Positions 18,506 to 29,013 of a DNA stretch of 64,000 bases are shown one piece after another (within the stretch, counting starts at the first letter, position 1; every line of letters starts with the position of its first letter). The DNA comes from Symbiodinium natans (Eukaryota; Sar; Dinophyceae; Suessiales; Symbiodiniaceae). Where the stretch lies: assembly GCA_905221605.1 (NCBI GenBank), contig CAJNDS010000224.1, positions 1,277,085 through 1,341,084 on the forward strand, given 5' to 3'. Position numbers and translations under genes: made by a program. The notes under the pieces were generated by a model. It worked only from the letters and a program-made list of their open reading frames with translations, made no database searches and was not told the DNA's origin.

Positions 18506-18670
18506 ATCCCTAAACCCTAAACCCTAAACCCTAAACCCTAAACCCTAAACCCTAAAACCTAAACCCTAAACCCTAAACCCTAAACCCTAAACCCTAAACC
18601 CTAAACCCTAAACCCTAAACCCTAAACCCTAAATCCTAAATCCTAAACCCGAACCCTAAACCCTGAACCC
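18506..18670 (-). repeat. CCCTAAA array
   Basis: About 22 units between the exons at 18,464 and 18,691. Confidence 0.95.
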
Positions 18671-18690
18671 CTGAAAGCGGCCCTGGGCAG

Positions 18691-18732
18691 GAAGAGATCA
18701 TGGCCATCGTCAGGACTGGAATTTTAAAAGGG
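18691..18732 (+). CDS. Putative exon
   Basis: Acceptor CTGGGCAG, frame EEIMAIVRTGILKG, phase 0 on both sides and compatible with 18,464-18,494. Donor GTTTCTGG. Confidence 0.5.
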
Positions 18733-19101
18733 GTTTCTGGGGCAGAGAGGTTCTTGTCCCAGGTCTTCTTTTTGGGTTTAGGGTTTAGGGTTTAGGGTTT
18801 AGAGGGGTTATCGCTGAGGGCTCTTTTGGGGGGTATGGGGGTTATGGTTGAGAGCTCCTTTTTGGGCATAGGGTAGGGCTTCTTTTTGAAGGCTTTCTGG
18901 TGGAGGGGTTTTGTCTTCAGGGGCTTCTGCAGGGGGTTCTGGAGTTATGGTTCATAGTAGGGGGTATGGAGTTTCATGTCTACAGTCGCGTTGGGAATTT
19001 TGTGTGTGTGTGTGCATATTGAGTGATTGAGCGAGAACAAATTGCCCCCTCCACCGCACCCCATGTAGTCTAAACACGAAAGTTAAATTCGCAGCTGGCA
19101 G

Positions 19102-19147
19102 GAGAACTCTCTATCTTTGGCACCAGGGCGCCTACATCTACGTCAAG
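19102..19147 (+). CDS. Putative exon
   Basis: Acceptor CTGGCAG, frame RTLYLWHQGAYIYVK, donor AAG|GTGGGG. Phase 0 entry would give another frame (ENSLSLAPGRLHLRQ), so the frame is uncertain. Confidence 0.45.
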
Positions 19148-19601
19148 GTGGGGGTTGTTGGTTTTGGGCCCCTAGACCGTAAACCCAAAACCCTAAAGCC
19201 TTAACACCCAAAACCCGAACCCTCTTCCCACACGTGTTATCTCGGGGCTTGGGGATTGATTTGGTGGGCTTCGGCGGGTCTTTTGGTTCAGGGATACATG
19301 CATCGATCGAACCTGGGTCTGCAAAGTTTGAGGTGTAGGGTTTAGGGTTTAGGGTTTAGGGCCAGTTTAGGGTTTAGGAAAAGTTGAGGGCAATGTCACT
19401 GCCATGCATTGTTGAAGGATGTTGCTGACGAGGATGCCCCAGGACCCCCCCCCCCCCGCCACGAATACAACAGCCACACCCACCCGAAGTTTACAAATTT
19501 ACCCGCAGACACTGGCCAGGAGGTTTGTTGCTAACTCGGGCCAAATCCGAAGCCCCAAACCCTAAATCCCCAAACCCTAAACATGACCTCACGCGGCTCA
19601 G

Positions 19602-19649
19602 AACAATCGGCTGCGCATCATGCGCTTCGGTTTCAAGGCCTGGGCCTCA
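19602..19649 (+). CDS. Putative exon with GA donor
   Basis: Acceptor GGCTCAG, frame NNRLRIMRFGFKAWAS, GA donor TCA|GACTAA. Confidence 0.45.
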
Positions 19650-19819
19650 GACTAAACCCTACACCTAAGTTTGTGATGTGCAGGGTTCTGCATGCTACTG
19701 GGCAGGGTTCTTCTCGTGAGGGCTTGGGGTTTACCCCAGACCCCAACGCGGAGGGTTTCGGGCAGAGGGTTCAGGGTTTCCTGTTTAGGGTTTAGGGTTC
19801 ACGTAGGCTAGGAATTTAG

Positions 19820-19873
19820 GGCCAGCCTATACACACTGAAAAGAAGCGGATTCAAGTTTCGAGCATGTTTAAG
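19820..19873 (+). CDS. Putative penultimate exon
   Basis: Acceptor AATTTAG, frame GQPIHTEKKRIQVSSMFK, good donor GTACGT in phase 0. Joins 20,008. Confidence 0.6.
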
Positions 19874-20007
19874 GTACGTTGTTTCTTGAAGGGTATGCAG
19901 GTTGCTTCTAGGTGGTCTAGAGAGCTCAGGGTTCTTGGCTGTCAGGTCAGCTTGTTTGACAGAACAGAGTGGGGTAGCTGTGCTTGGTGTTTTGGGCCTG
20001 CAGGCAG

Positions 20008-20097
20008 AAACAACTCGTCAACGGGATAATGGAGAAACTCCTCATGAACTTGACCCTCCGAGGAACGATGCCTCAGTACCTCGAAATAGCCCTTTAA
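20008..20097 (+). CDS. Probable terminal exon
   Basis: Acceptor CAGGCAG, phase 0, frame KQLVNGIMEKLLMNLTLRGT then MPQYLEIAL and TAA at 20,095. The candidate 3' end of the first gene in the window. No recognised domain. Confidence 0.55.
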   Translation, partial: KQLVNGIMEKLLMNLTLRGTMPQYLEIAL

Positions 20098-20517
20098 GGA
20101 GGGAAGCTAAACCCCCTAAGCCCTAAACCCTAAACCCTAAACCCTAAACCCTACGTATCACACCACACTGAAACCCCCAAGGTTGATCTGGTTTAGGGTT
20201 TAGCGCGATTCCCTTTTCCCAAGCCGCCAACCCTAACATTTTGACCCGACTTCCTTCTTGTTGAGGGCCTAAGGTTACTCTTGGTATGCAATCACATCGA
20301 TCCGACTCTGTAGGTTGCATGGAGCCACAGTGAGCGCTTGTGCCATCGGTGGCTTAGGGTTTAGGTTTTTGGGGCACTACGTTTCCACCATTCCCACCAT
20401 CACCCACCATGATCCCGAATTGAAGACCCTTCAGACCTTGAAACTTTAAACCTTAAACTCTGAACCCTAAACCCCAAACCCAAACCTTAAAAACAACACG
20501 TAACTGCCGACTGAGAG

Positions 20518-20586
20518 ACAAGGCTTTCATGGGCGCTGACCGCCTGAAGCCACTGGGCTGCTCGGCCGCCAGCGACTGTGAACATT
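20518..20586 (+). CDS. Possible exon
   Basis: Frame KAFMGADRLKPLGCSAASDC then EH, donor ATT|GTGAAG. Confidence 0.4.
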
Positions 20587-21069
20587 GTGAAGCTTAAGCC
20601 CCACACAAAGCGGGATTAGGGTTTGGGGTTTAGGGTTTAGGGTGTAGGGTTTAGGGTTTCGGGTTTAGGGTTTAAGGGTACACGGTAAGCCTAAAGCACC
20701 CAAAAGGCAACTCTAAAGCCCACAACTGACCCTTTGGACCAGCAGTCTAGGACCCGTAGCCAGCCATCAGCCTGAAAACCGTAAACGACATGTCGGTGTT
20801 GTTTAGGGTTTAGGGTTTGGGGTTTAGGGTTTAGGGTTTAGGGTTCTCTAGTATCTGTACTCACTGCACTACTAAAACCCCCAAGCCCTACCCTAAACCC
20901 TAAGCCCTCAACCCTAAGAAAGGTCCCCAGAACCCCAATGCTCACAACACAATGCCCTAAACCCCGAACCGCTATACCCTACATACCCCAAAACTTTAAC
21001 CCCAAATGCCCTGAACCCCAAACCGCAACCCACAACCCCAACACACTAGATACCCCAGTCCGCAAGCCT

Positions 21070-21242
21070 TTTACTCCTTTTGCTCAACCCCCCCCCCCCA
21101 AAAAAAAAAAAAAAACAAACAAAACAAAAAGACAACAATCCTTAAGGAAGATGTTTTTTTTTTTGGGGGGGGGGGGGGGGTGTGGGGGGGGGGGGTGGGG
21201 GGTGGGGGTGGGGGGGGGGGGTGGGGGGGGGGGGGGGGGGGG
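21070..21242. repeat. C/A tract followed by T/G tract
   Basis: CCCCCCCC plus an A run, then an A-rich spacer, then a T run and about 80 bp of nearly pure G. Long proline and glycine frames here are by-products. Confidence 0.9.
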
Positions 21243-21302
21243 CTTCGTAAGCAAATAGTAGTATGCCCGAATCCCTGATGCCCTACACCCCAAATTTATC
21301 AG

Positions 21303-21380
21303 GTGGCAAACCCGGCATGGGGCCGCGCTACAGCGAGAGGCGGAAGGCCGGACCGGCCCGCAGCTACCCCTATGTTGGAG
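21303..21380 (+). CDS. Putative exon, Gly/Arg/Pro-rich
   Basis: Acceptor TTATCAG, frame GKPGMGPRYSERRKAGPARS then YPYVG, donor GAG|GTGTAT. Confidence 0.5.
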
Positions 21381-21662
21381 GTGTATGGGGGTTTGGGTTT
21401 GGGGTTTTAGGGCTTTGGGGTTTAGGGTTGAGGATGCAGCGTGCTAAGTTGGCGCTTTCTGCTGTTGTTGGGAGGTGTTGGGGTTTGCGCTGTGTTCTTG
21501 TTAAGGCTTAGGTGCTTTTGTGATCTGGAGGCTTGGCGTGCTTTGGAGCTGCTTGTCACCCTAAAGGTCTGAACCCCTCCCCACAACCCCGAGCCCTAAA
21601 ACCCTTAGCCCCTAAGCCCCTAAGCCCCTCAACTTTAAACCCTATGTCCCAAGACGCCACAG

Positions 21663-21710
21663 CAAGCGCAGGCCGATCGGAAGGGCATGAAGAAGGCCGG
21701 AGAACGCTTG
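21663..21710 (+). CDS. Possible exon, basic helical
   Basis: Acceptor CCACAG, frame QAQADRKGMKKAGERL. The 3' limit is uncertain. Confidence 0.4.
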
Positions 21711-21773
21711 AACCCTTGAACACAAAGCCTTTGGGTGTTTGTCCTGCCTATGGTCGGTTTTTCGGTTTTTCAG

Positions 21774-21815
21774 GATGTAGGGTTCACTGGGACACCCTGC
21801 ACAGAAGCTGAGAGG
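21774..21815 (+). CDS. Possible exon
   Basis: Pyrimidine-rich acceptor GGTTTTTCAG, frame DVGFTGTPCTEAER. Confidence 0.4.
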
Positions 21816-21837
21816 GCTTAAACCATTGGCCCGAAAG

Positions 21838-22250
21838 CCATGAAACCCTAAACCCTGACAAACAAACCCTGAAACCTGAAGACTGAACCCTAAACCCTGA
21901 ACCCTGCACCCTAAACCCTGAACCCTACACCCTAACCCTAAACCCTAAACCCTGAACCCTGAACCCTGAACCCTAAACCCTGAACCCTACACCCTAACCC
22001 TAAACCCTAAACCCTGAACCCTATGAAGCCCAAACACCAAAGAGTCTCCTCGCCAGGGCCAGAGCTTCGCCCCGGATGTCTCTGGTCAGGGCTTACGGGG
22101 GGGGGGGGGAGGGGTCTGGGGGGTAGGGTTTAGGGTTTGGGGTTTAGGGTTTAGGGTTTAGGGTTTAGGGTTTGGGGTTTGGGGTTTAGGGTTTAGGGTT
22201 TAGGGTTTAGGGTTTAGGGTTTGGGGTTTGGGGTTTGGGGTTTAGGGTTC
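21838..22250. repeat. CCCTAAA/CCCTGAA array, then TTTAGGG/TTTGGGG array
   Basis: C-polarity 21,838-22,025 and G-polarity 22,123-22,250, flanking a GC-rich island that may hold a short exon (22,040-22,085). Confidence 0.9.
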
Positions 22251-22439
22251 AGGCATAGTAGCCTGTTGCTCACAGTTGCGTGATTCTGAGGGCTCCCTGT
22301 TCAGGGGCTTGGGGGTCCAAGGGTTCGGGTTAAGAAGGCCTCTTAACCCTGAGCGCTAGAGGACTTAGGGTTTAGGGTTTAGGGTTTAGGGTTCAAGTGT
22401 TTAGGGTTTAGGGTATACTCAGAGTATAAGCCATTCTCA

Positions 22440-23156
22440 CTCCTGAGCTTCTGCGTTACGTTACTCACACGCCGGGCCTGGTAGTTCCTCTTTGCTGCAA
22501 CTTGTCAAGGGCGTTGCATGTGGTGACGGAGAGCGGAGAGCCTGCAGACAAACGAGACATTCCCTGCTTGCAGGCAGTCTTTTGATCCACGGGTCGGATG
22601 GCAGCATGACCGCAGCTTGCTTGGAAGACTTTGACCTCAAGCCCCAAAGCAGCCATGCAGCGTGTGGGTGCACAATGGCCGAGCTGCTTGAGGGAGACGC
22701 CCAGCTCCCGGAGTCGAAAAAACAGCATTATCCGGCTCATTGGAAAGAGGTGCCCCCAGCATTGAAAGGCCTTGCAGGGCTTGATTCCAGACGCATTCAA
22801 GCGATGGGAAACTGCAAAGGCTAAGGATGTGAGGCTGTGGACGCAGCCAGGCTAGAGTGCAAGAGGCTCCAGGCAAGGGTTTTGTTGCTTTTGACTTTAG
22901 AATTTCTATCAAACCATGTTGGACGTACCGGATTTTCTAGTCCATTGGCATTCGGGTGTGTTTATCGGAGTTCGAAAGTAGGGCTGTTGTGTTTTGGAAT
23001 GGTTGTGTTTGGGAAGGAGACTTTGCAAAGGGCCATGGGGCGATGTGGGTTTTAAGTTTAGAAGCTTCTCCGTTTCAGGGGTTCATGGGAACTCCGAACT
23101 CAGAAAGCAGAGCACAAGGGCTTAGGGGTGCAGGAATTGAGGGGGTAAGGGGTTTA
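22440..23156. other. Unique region with overlapping open frames
   Basis: About 700 bp without telomeric arrays. A 110-codon + frame (22,492-22,824) overlaps a 111-codon - frame (22,465-22,800). A + segment at 22,826-22,872 (CEAVDAARLECKRLQ with a GC donor) looks like an exon. I cannot decide the rest. Confidence 0.35.
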
Positions 23157-23232
23157 GGGAACCCTAAACCCTAAACCCTAAACCCTAAACCCTAAACCCT
23201 AAACCCTAAACCCTAAACCCTAAACCCTAAAG
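23157..23232 (-). repeat. CCCTAAA array
   Basis: Ten perfect units. Confidence 0.95.
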
Positions 23233-23496
23233 GTTCAGAGTTCTACCGCAAACCTCCGAACCCTGAATGGATTCCTCGTTCATTCTCTCTGGAGCCTCAA
23301 CATGTCAAACCAAAGAACCGGCTGGCACTGACATCAACTAAGCCCCAAACCCCAAATCCCAAACCCGAAGCCCTAAACCCAAAACCCCAAAACCCCAAAA
23401 CTCTGGAGCTCCTTCAGGGTCTAGGGTCTAGCGTCTAGGGTTAAGGATTTAAAGTTTTGGTTGTTTAGATGTGTTAGGGTTTATTCATTTTATTAT

Positions 23497-23530
23497 CTTT
23501 TTTTTTTTTTTTGGGGGGGGGGGGGGCGGG
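23497..23530 (+). repeat. T-tract/G-tract composite
   Basis: A run of T followed directly by a run of G with one C. Confidence 0.9.
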
Positions 23531-23576
23531 GGTTGGAATAGTCGGTTCGACAGCCGGTTAGGGGTTTAGGGTTACG

Positions 23577-23716
23577 GGGGCTTTAGGACTTTAGGTCTTC
23601 AGGGCTTCAGATCTTCAGGGCTTCAGGGCTTTAGGACTTTAGGACTTTAGGGCTTCAGGGCTTAGGGGCTTCAGGGCTTCAGGGCTTCGGGGCTTCAGGG
23701 CTTCAGGGCTTCGGGG
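23577..23716 (+). repeat. CTTCAGGG / CTTTAGGA octamer block
   Basis: About 17 units of an 8-bp repeat (GGCTTCAG, GACTTTAG), a longer-period relative of the telomeric heptamer. Confidence 0.9.
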
Positions 23717-24168
23717 TTTCTAGGATTTTCGGCTGGAACTCAGCAGGATCGCCCTGGCTCACTGGCATCGCTGGTGGGGAGGATTCTGAGGACTCTGAGC
23801 TTCGGAGTTCGGGTTTAGGGTTTAGGGGTTAGGGTTTAGGGTTTAGGGTTTAGGGTTTAGGGTTTGGGAACCGGAAGAGGCACCGATTCAAAAAGGAAGC
23901 TACATAGTTGCTGAATAGGGCCCCTTACCTTCTTTAAAGGGTTCTGAAGCATGGGCCCTTACGGGGTTTTATGGGGTATATGATGGGGCTTAGGGTTCAG
24001 GGTAGCTGATTTTGCTTGTAAGTCACGCGTTTTGCGACAAGCTGCTACTAGTCACTGTGACCTTCGAGCCTCTGAACCTTCGGCCTTCAATCCTAAGCCC
24101 CAAAGCCCTAAGGCCCAAAACAACACAACCCTAAATCCTAAACCCTAAAACTTAAGACCCTAGGCCCT

Positions 24169-24268
24169 ACTTGACAGGCCTGCTGACTTAGGTACGTCTA
24201 CTTGGTATCCCCTAGAACCACTTTAACAATCCCCAGAACCCAACTTACAAACCCTACGTATCAAGTCA
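24169..24268 (+). mobile_element. Family E element, diverged
   Basis: GACTTAGGTACGTCTACTTG and GTATCCCCTAGAACC match family E. The right arm GTATCAAGTCAAG is degraded. Confidence 0.55.
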
Positions 24269-24359
24269 AGAACCCTAAGGCCTGAAACCTTAAACCCAAA
24301 ACCTGTCAACTAGTTTCTGGCATCCTGCTTGCTTAGATTCCCTAGAGCCAGGGTTTGGG

Positions 24360-24705
24360 GCTAAGGGTTTGGGAGGGTTTAGGGTTTAGGGGTTAGGGTT
24401 TATAGGGTTTAGGGTTTGGGGTTTAGGGTTTAGGGTTTAGGGTTTAGGGTTTGGGGTTTAGGGTTTAGGGTTTAGGGTTTAGGGTTTAGGGCTTTGGGGC
24501 TTTGGGGGCGATTGGGGTTTGGGGTATAGCTATAGGGGTGGATCAGGAAGTTTCATGAGGACCTCCTAATACAAAAAAGGGGACAGGTCATCCCCAGACT
24601 GTCGACCCTCGAAACCCTGGGGTTCACATCCAAGCCCTAAGCCCTAAGCCCTAAACCCTAAACCCTAAACCCTAGCCCTAAACCCTAAACCCTAAACCCT
24701 ACTCC
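24360..24705. repeat. TTTAGGG array then CCCTAAA array
   Basis: G-polarity 24,360-24,495, C-polarity 24,630-24,705. Confidence 0.9.
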
Positions 24706-24743
24706 CCAAACCTCCTTAATCCAGGGTTCGTTCTTGGTCTCAG

Positions 24744-24832
24744 GGGGGTCGAGGGTTGGGCGTCTGAAGGGTCGAAGCTCGTTGCCTTGGTGGAGAAGCC
24801 AAGCCCTGACGCCTTTCTGCAGGCTATTCAGG
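24744..24832 (+). CDS. Exon before a telomeric intron
   Basis: Acceptor GGTCTCAG, frame GWASEGSKLVALVEKPSPDA then FLQAIQ, donor G|GTTTAGGG leaving one base. Joins 24,926 in phase. Confidence 0.65.
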
Positions 24833-24925
24833 GTTTAGGGATTAGGGCTTAGGGTTTAGGGCTAGGGTTTCGGGCTTAGGGTTTCGGGTTTAGGGTTTAG
24901 GGTTTCGTGTTTCGGGTTCTCAAAG
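24833..24925 (+). other. Telomeric intron (93 nt)
   Basis: Entirely variants of the heptamer (TTTAGGG, TTAGGGC, TTTCGGG), from GTTTAGGGATTAGGG to TTCGGGTTCTCAAAG. Flanking exons join in phase 1. Unspliced reading stops within the first units. Confidence 0.65.
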
Positions 24926-25014
24926 CCCAAGCCCTGGACCCGGATGCCAGCAGGATTTTCGGCACACCATCGCATGATAGCCGCGGCCCTTGCGGGGCAC
25001 TTGCGCGGGATAAG
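24926..25014 (+). CDS. Exon after the telomeric intron
   Basis: Continues as QALDPDASRIFGTPSHDSRG then PCGALARDK, with donor AAG|GTTTAGTG. Family unknown. Confidence 0.65.
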
Positions 25015-25461
25015 GTTTAGTGATCCAAACCCTAAACCCTAAACCCTAAACCCCTAAACCCTAAACCCTAAAGAGGGCTAGGGCCAGGGAATGTGACGTG
25101 GACTTCGGGGTAGATACACCCCCTCCCACTCACATTCTCGAGGGAACCCTAAACCCCACCTCCTAAAATTTGACATTAGAACTTACTGGTTGGATTCAAG
25201 CGGTTTGGTCGCCAAGTGGGGGGGGAGGGGGGGAAGCCCAAAAAGCTGAATCAACCTCGATTCTAAGCTTCCAACCACCCCAATTCTCCTGAATTGATTC
25301 CTATTTCACAAGAAGGATACATGTCCCGAAGCCCCGGACCCTAAACCCTAAACCCTAAACCCTCAACCCTCAACCCTCAACCCTAAACCCTAAACCCTAA
25401 ACCCTAAACCCTACAGTGGTTGCCACACCTAAGGCCAAGCTCTGACAACGGGCAGTGTCAG

Positions 25462-25531
25462 AGGCTTTCCCATCGACTCGTTGCACCCCAACTACCCGAG
25501 GCAGCCCTGGGCTCCTCAGTCGTTTGAGTGT
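25462..25531 (+). CDS. Putative exon
   Basis: Acceptor GTGTCAG, frame GFPIDSLHPNYPRQPWAPQS then FEC, donor TGT|GTAGGG. Confidence 0.5.
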
Positions 25532-25602
25532 GTAGGGTTTAGGGTTTAGGGTTTGGGGTTTAGGGTTTAGGGTTTAGGGTGTAGGGAATTACTCTGCGGC
25601 AG

Positions 25603-25725
25603 ATGTCTCCCGAAGGGAGCCCGCCTGCCGCATGCGTCGCAAAGTGATTCGACGCATCGGCTGCCGAACCTGCGCGCCGAGAGTCCCATGGCAAGGAAAA
25701 TGCCGGGAGGAGTTGCGAGATGATG
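25603..25725 (+). CDS. Putative exon, basic, frame ambiguous
   Basis: Acceptor TGCGGCAG and donor GATG|GTAAAC. One frame reads RMRRKVIRRIGCRTCAPRVP with four Cys overall. A second open frame is Ser/Arg-rich. Confidence 0.45.
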
Positions 25726-25727
25726 GT

Positions 25728-25816
25728 AAACCCTAAACCCTAAACCCTAAACCCTAAACCCTAAACCCTAAACCCTAAACCCTAAACCCTAAACCCTAAA
25801 CCCTAAACCCTAAAGA
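25728..25816 (-). repeat. CCCTAAA array
   Basis: About 12 units starting 2 bp after the donor of the previous exon. Confidence 0.95.
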
Positions 25817-25838
25817 GCCCGAACCTATTTCTTTGTAG

Positions 25839-26022
25839 GTGGCCTCAAGGATCCTATAACGGATGTCAATGGAAAGCAAGAGCCCACAACAAAGTAGGGC
25901 ATGGGTTCAGAAGGGTGTTCTGGGTTCATGATATGAGGGGTACCAGGGCAGTGGGGTCCAGAAGGACCAAGCTACATAGCGTTTTAAGGAGTAGGATTGC
26001 GCAGACCCCAATGTCACTGAGT
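25839..26022 (+). CDS. Putative long exon, basic
   Basis: Pyrimidine-rich acceptor TTCTTTGTAG, open for 61 codons: GSYNGCQWKARAHNKVGHGF then RRVFWVHDMRG and on to a TAG. An internal donor at 25,946 (GTACCA) may shorten it. Confidence 0.5.
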
Positions 26023-26062
26023 TAGGGCGAATTAAGGGTTTAGGGTTTTGGCTTAGTAATAG

Positions 26063-26172
26063 GGATCCCATGATGATTCAAGGAAGAAGGCGCATTCTTG
26101 GGTCGAAGGATGCTGTAGGACTGAGGCTTCTGATGTCATAGTCATAGGGTTCTCAAGGGAGGGGCTTCAAGG
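26063..26172 (+). CDS. Putative exon
   Basis: Acceptor GTAATAG, frame GSHDDSRKKAHSWVEGCCRT then EASDVIVIGFSREGLQ, donor GG|GTGGTA. Confidence 0.5.
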
Positions 26173-26394
26173 GTGGTATGTAACCCAAGGTTTCTACTAC
26201 TCCCCACTACTCCGAAGCCAAAAACCCTAAATACCTCTATGCAACCTCGCAGCCGCTTTGACTAGCATGCCATCCCAAAGGCATCAACCTGCGGGGTGCA
26301 TAAACTAGTAGTTAGGGTTGAGGGGATTGGTGCTTCAGGATGGGGTTTAGGGTTTATAGGGCTTTAGGGTTTAGGCTTTACGTTTCGGGTTTAG

Positions 26395-26472
26395 GGCATG
26401 TGGAGAGGAGTGGCGATGAATGGGCGGGCTGCAAGCATCGCTTGGGAACTCTTCATTTTTGTAGCATTCTTG
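26395..26472 (+). CDS. Putative membrane-segment exon with telomeric acceptor
   Basis: The acceptor is the last telomeric unit (GGGTTTAG|GGC). Frame GMWRGVAMNGRAASIAWELF then IFVAFL, phase-0 donor TTG|GTTTAAGG. The 3' half is a likely transmembrane helix. Confidence 0.55.
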
Positions 26473-26509
26473 GTTTAAGGTTTTCCAAAAGACTGAAGCT
26501 GTTGCGCAG

Positions 26510-26543
26510 ACTTTCCGTTTTCGTCTTAGCAACCCTGTTCAAG
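26510..26543 (+). CDS. Putative small exon after a 37-nt intron
   Basis: Acceptor GTTGCGCAG, frame TFRFRLSNPVQ in phase with 26,395-26,472. Donor G|GTCTAG. Confidence 0.5.
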
Positions 26544-26594
26544 GTCTAGGGACTTAGGGATTTCGGGAACAACGCTGTAACCCTAAACCTTGAG

Positions 26595-26811
26595 AAAGCC
26601 AAGTTCCAAGCTGCCGGACCCTGCGCTTGGTGCCAGGTACGTCAAAGAGTTGGCCAGCACAAACCCCCTCGTACTGGCCTTGATTGTCTTCGTAGGCCGC
26701 GGGGGTCCATGTCATGATGTCACAAAGGGTGCGATGCGAAGGGTGCTCCCGAAAGTAGCTCGTTTTTCGCCTATAAAAAGCCTCCAAGTGCTTGAACAGG
26801 GTTTAGTGACT
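26595..26811 (+). CDS. Putative exon(s), membrane protein-like
   Basis: One frame is open throughout: RYVKELASTNPLVLALIVFV then GRGGPCHDVTKGAMRRVLPK and KSLQVLEQ, with a hydrophobic helix. A good donor at 26,637 (CAG|GTACGT) could split it, in which case another frame of the first 42 bp is used. Confidence 0.45.
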
Positions 26812-27181
26812 TCGGAGCCCCAAGAGCCCTAAACCCTAAACCCTTGAGGTTACTCTTGACCCTGACACTGATGAAGCTATCATGCTTCAGGGGTGTAGGG
26901 TTTGGGGGCCTATAGGGCCGAACTTTACGAGGATTCGGGGGGTTAGGGTTCAGGGCTTCGGGTTTAGGAAAGTTGGGGGTTGATTGCTGCTCGACCTTCT
27001 CTCGCCGGCTCTTGGCCAAAGAGGCGTACAGCGCCCCAGCTCTTTGTCAGCGCGGAGCCCCCAAAACCCCTGACCCCTAAACCCTGCAGTCCTCAACCCT
27101 CTAAGCCCTACACCCTCAACCCTAAACCCTAAACCCTAAACCCCAAACCCTAAACCCTACACCCTAAACCCTAAGCCGCAG

Positions 27182-27253
27182 CCCAAGACGCCCCCCAAGA
27201 AGCGCGCCAAGTGCGTGCAAAGCCAAGACACCCAAGCTCAGCACTTCTGAACT
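27182..27253 (+). CDS. Possible exon, Lys/Pro-rich
   Basis: Acceptor GCCGCAG, frame PKTPPKKRAKCVQSQDTQAQ ending in a TGA. A donor GTGCAA lies within. Confidence 0.4.
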
Positions 27254-27353
27254 CCGGCAGCCGGTTTAGGGTTTAGGGTTTAGGGTTTAAGGTTTAGGGC
27301 TGAGGGTTTGGGGTTTAGGGTTAAGCGTTTAGGACCTAAATCCTATACCCCAG

Positions 27354-27482
27354 AAGGGTCTGGGCTGTTGCTGGACAGCAGCGGGTTCCTCAACCATCCC
27401 AGCGCAAGCCCAGCGGGCGCCATGGCTCCAAAGGCACTGCAGGCCACGCTCAAGGCCTGCACCAGCAGATCCGAAACCAAGA
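27354..27482 (+). CDS. Putative exon
   Basis: Acceptor ACCCCAG, frame GSGLLLDSSGFLNHPSASPA then GAMAPKALQATLKACTSRSE, donor A|GTTTTAGA. Confidence 0.55.
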
Positions 27483-27533
27483 GTTTTAGAGTTAGTTCAG
27501 GGATTTCTAGGTGCAAAGTCCGCAAAGGGTTTG

Positions 27534-27650
27534 GGTTTAGGGTTTAGGGTTTAGGGTTTAGGGTTTAGGGTTTAGGGTTTAGGGTTTAGGGTTTAGGGTT
27601 TAGGGTTTAGGGTTTAGGGTTTAGGGTTTAGGGTTTAGGGTTTATTTAGG
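27534..27650 (+). repeat. TTTAGGG array
   Basis: About 16 perfect units. Confidence 0.97.
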
Positions 27651-27659
27651 GCGGTTGTC

Positions 27660-28110
27660 GCCTCTGGTTGCCGAGCGAACATGCCTTCAAACCCTCAAAC
27701 TCTAAGCCCTGAAAACCTTTTACTAGAAGCTCTAAGCCGGTAACCCCACATCTATTTTTCGGCCCCATACGCCCTTCTGTCATACCCCTCAAGCCTCTTG
27801 AGCGCAATAACATCGTTTGGAACACAGATCGCTCAACAGCCTTGCCCGAAACGAAGTAAAGGCCAACGAGGCAAGGTCTTACTCAGGATGCCCCGTTCTT
27901 ATCTTGGCCACCACATGAACCCTACCATTGGGATCACATGCCCTATACTACCAAATCCTTTTGACGCTTATGGACCCCTGTCCTTCTACTTGGATTAATT
28001 TCTTCCCCCAAGGAGGCATGTACCCCCCCAACGCATTGAACCTTTTGGCGCGTCTAGGTTCAGGGTTTAAGGCAGCATGGCCTCAAAAGCCCGAATCAAA
28101 CTTTAAACCC
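27660..28110. other. Unique region, unresolved
   Basis: Open + frames of about 60 codons (27,798-27,998 and 27,928-28,113) and a short exon-like stretch RNNIVWNTDRSTALPETK (27,803-27,855, donor GTAAAGG). None can be confirmed. Confidence 0.35.
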
Positions 28111-28292
28111 TAAACCATGCACTCTCGTGCCCTGCGCCCTTGCGCGTCCCTCAACCTAGGCCCCAAACCTTAAACCCCAAACCCCGGGCCTACATTTTGT
28201 AAGTCTTGACCCCAGACCCTAAACCCTAAGCCCTAAACCCTAAACCCTAAACCTTACATCCCAAACCCTAAGCCCTGAGCTCAAAATTCCAG

Positions 28293-28350
28293 GGCAATGC
28301 CTCTGCTACAGCTCTGAAAGCCGCAGCGACGGCAACGCTGGCAGATGCAG
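28293..28350 (+). CDS. Putative exon, Ala-rich
   Basis: Acceptor TTCCAG, frame GNASATALKAAATATLADA, GC donor. Confidence 0.45.
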
Positions 28351-28506
28351 GCCCCCCTTTGCCTGGTTTGATGTATTAAGGTCAAGGATTCAGGGTTCAG
28401 GGTTTAGGTTTAGGGTTTAGGGTTTAGGGTTAAGAGGTTTTAAGGGTTTGGCGCAAGTAGGGTTGCAGGGTGTGAGGATTCGAGCCCTGGTGTTTGGGTT
28501 TTTCAG

Positions 28507-28605
28507 GGATCTTATGCGCCCGTCTGGGAGGTGGCTACCTCAATGCCAGCGCGACGATGAAGCTCTCAGGAGGCGCCTTCACGAGGTGGAAAGTCCTAGG
28601 CTGCA
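28507..28605 (+). CDS. Putative exon, frame ambiguous
   Basis: Acceptor TTTTTCAG and GA donor CTGCA|GATT. One frame ends QRDDEALRRRLHEVESPRL, the other reads CARLGGGYLNASATMKLSGG. Confidence 0.45.
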
Positions 28606-28800
28606 GATTTTAGGGTTATAGAGTTTAGGGTTGCAAGGGTTTAGAGCTTTGGGTTTAGGGTTTTTTTGTAAGGCTTGCAAGGGTTGCAAGAATTGCAAGG
28701 GTTGCAAGGGGTAGGAAGACTCCTGGACCTGGTTTCAGGTTGGTTGTAAATCGAGGTCCCCTTAAAGACCCGAGTCTACAGCAACCTCCTCCCCAGCGCA

Positions 28801-28826
28801 CCCCCCCCCCCCCCCCCCCCCCCCCC
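28801..28826 (-). repeat. C homopolymer
   Basis: About 26 consecutive C. Confidence 0.95.
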
Positions 28827-28925
28827 GGAATATTCCTAAACCATATAAGGAACCCCTAAACCCTAAACCCTAAACCCCCCCCTCCGGCCCCCCCATGTGT
28901 TTGGCTTGGGGTTGCCAGGTCGGTC

Positions 28926-29013
28926 GGCTCTACTTAGTATCTCCAAAACCGATGATAGCCCCCATAACCCGCCTTAAGAACCGTACTTCCTAAGTCAAAG
29001 GGGATTCCAAGCA
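28926..29013 (+). mobile_element. Family E element, diverged
   Basis: CTCTACTTAGTATCTCC, GATAGCCCCCATAACCC and CTAAGTCAAAGGGGATTCCA match family E. Confidence 0.6.

Noticed and set aside
21084-21293. Proline-rich frame on the - strand and glycine-rich frame on +
   Set aside because: Both are products of G/C homopolymer tracts.
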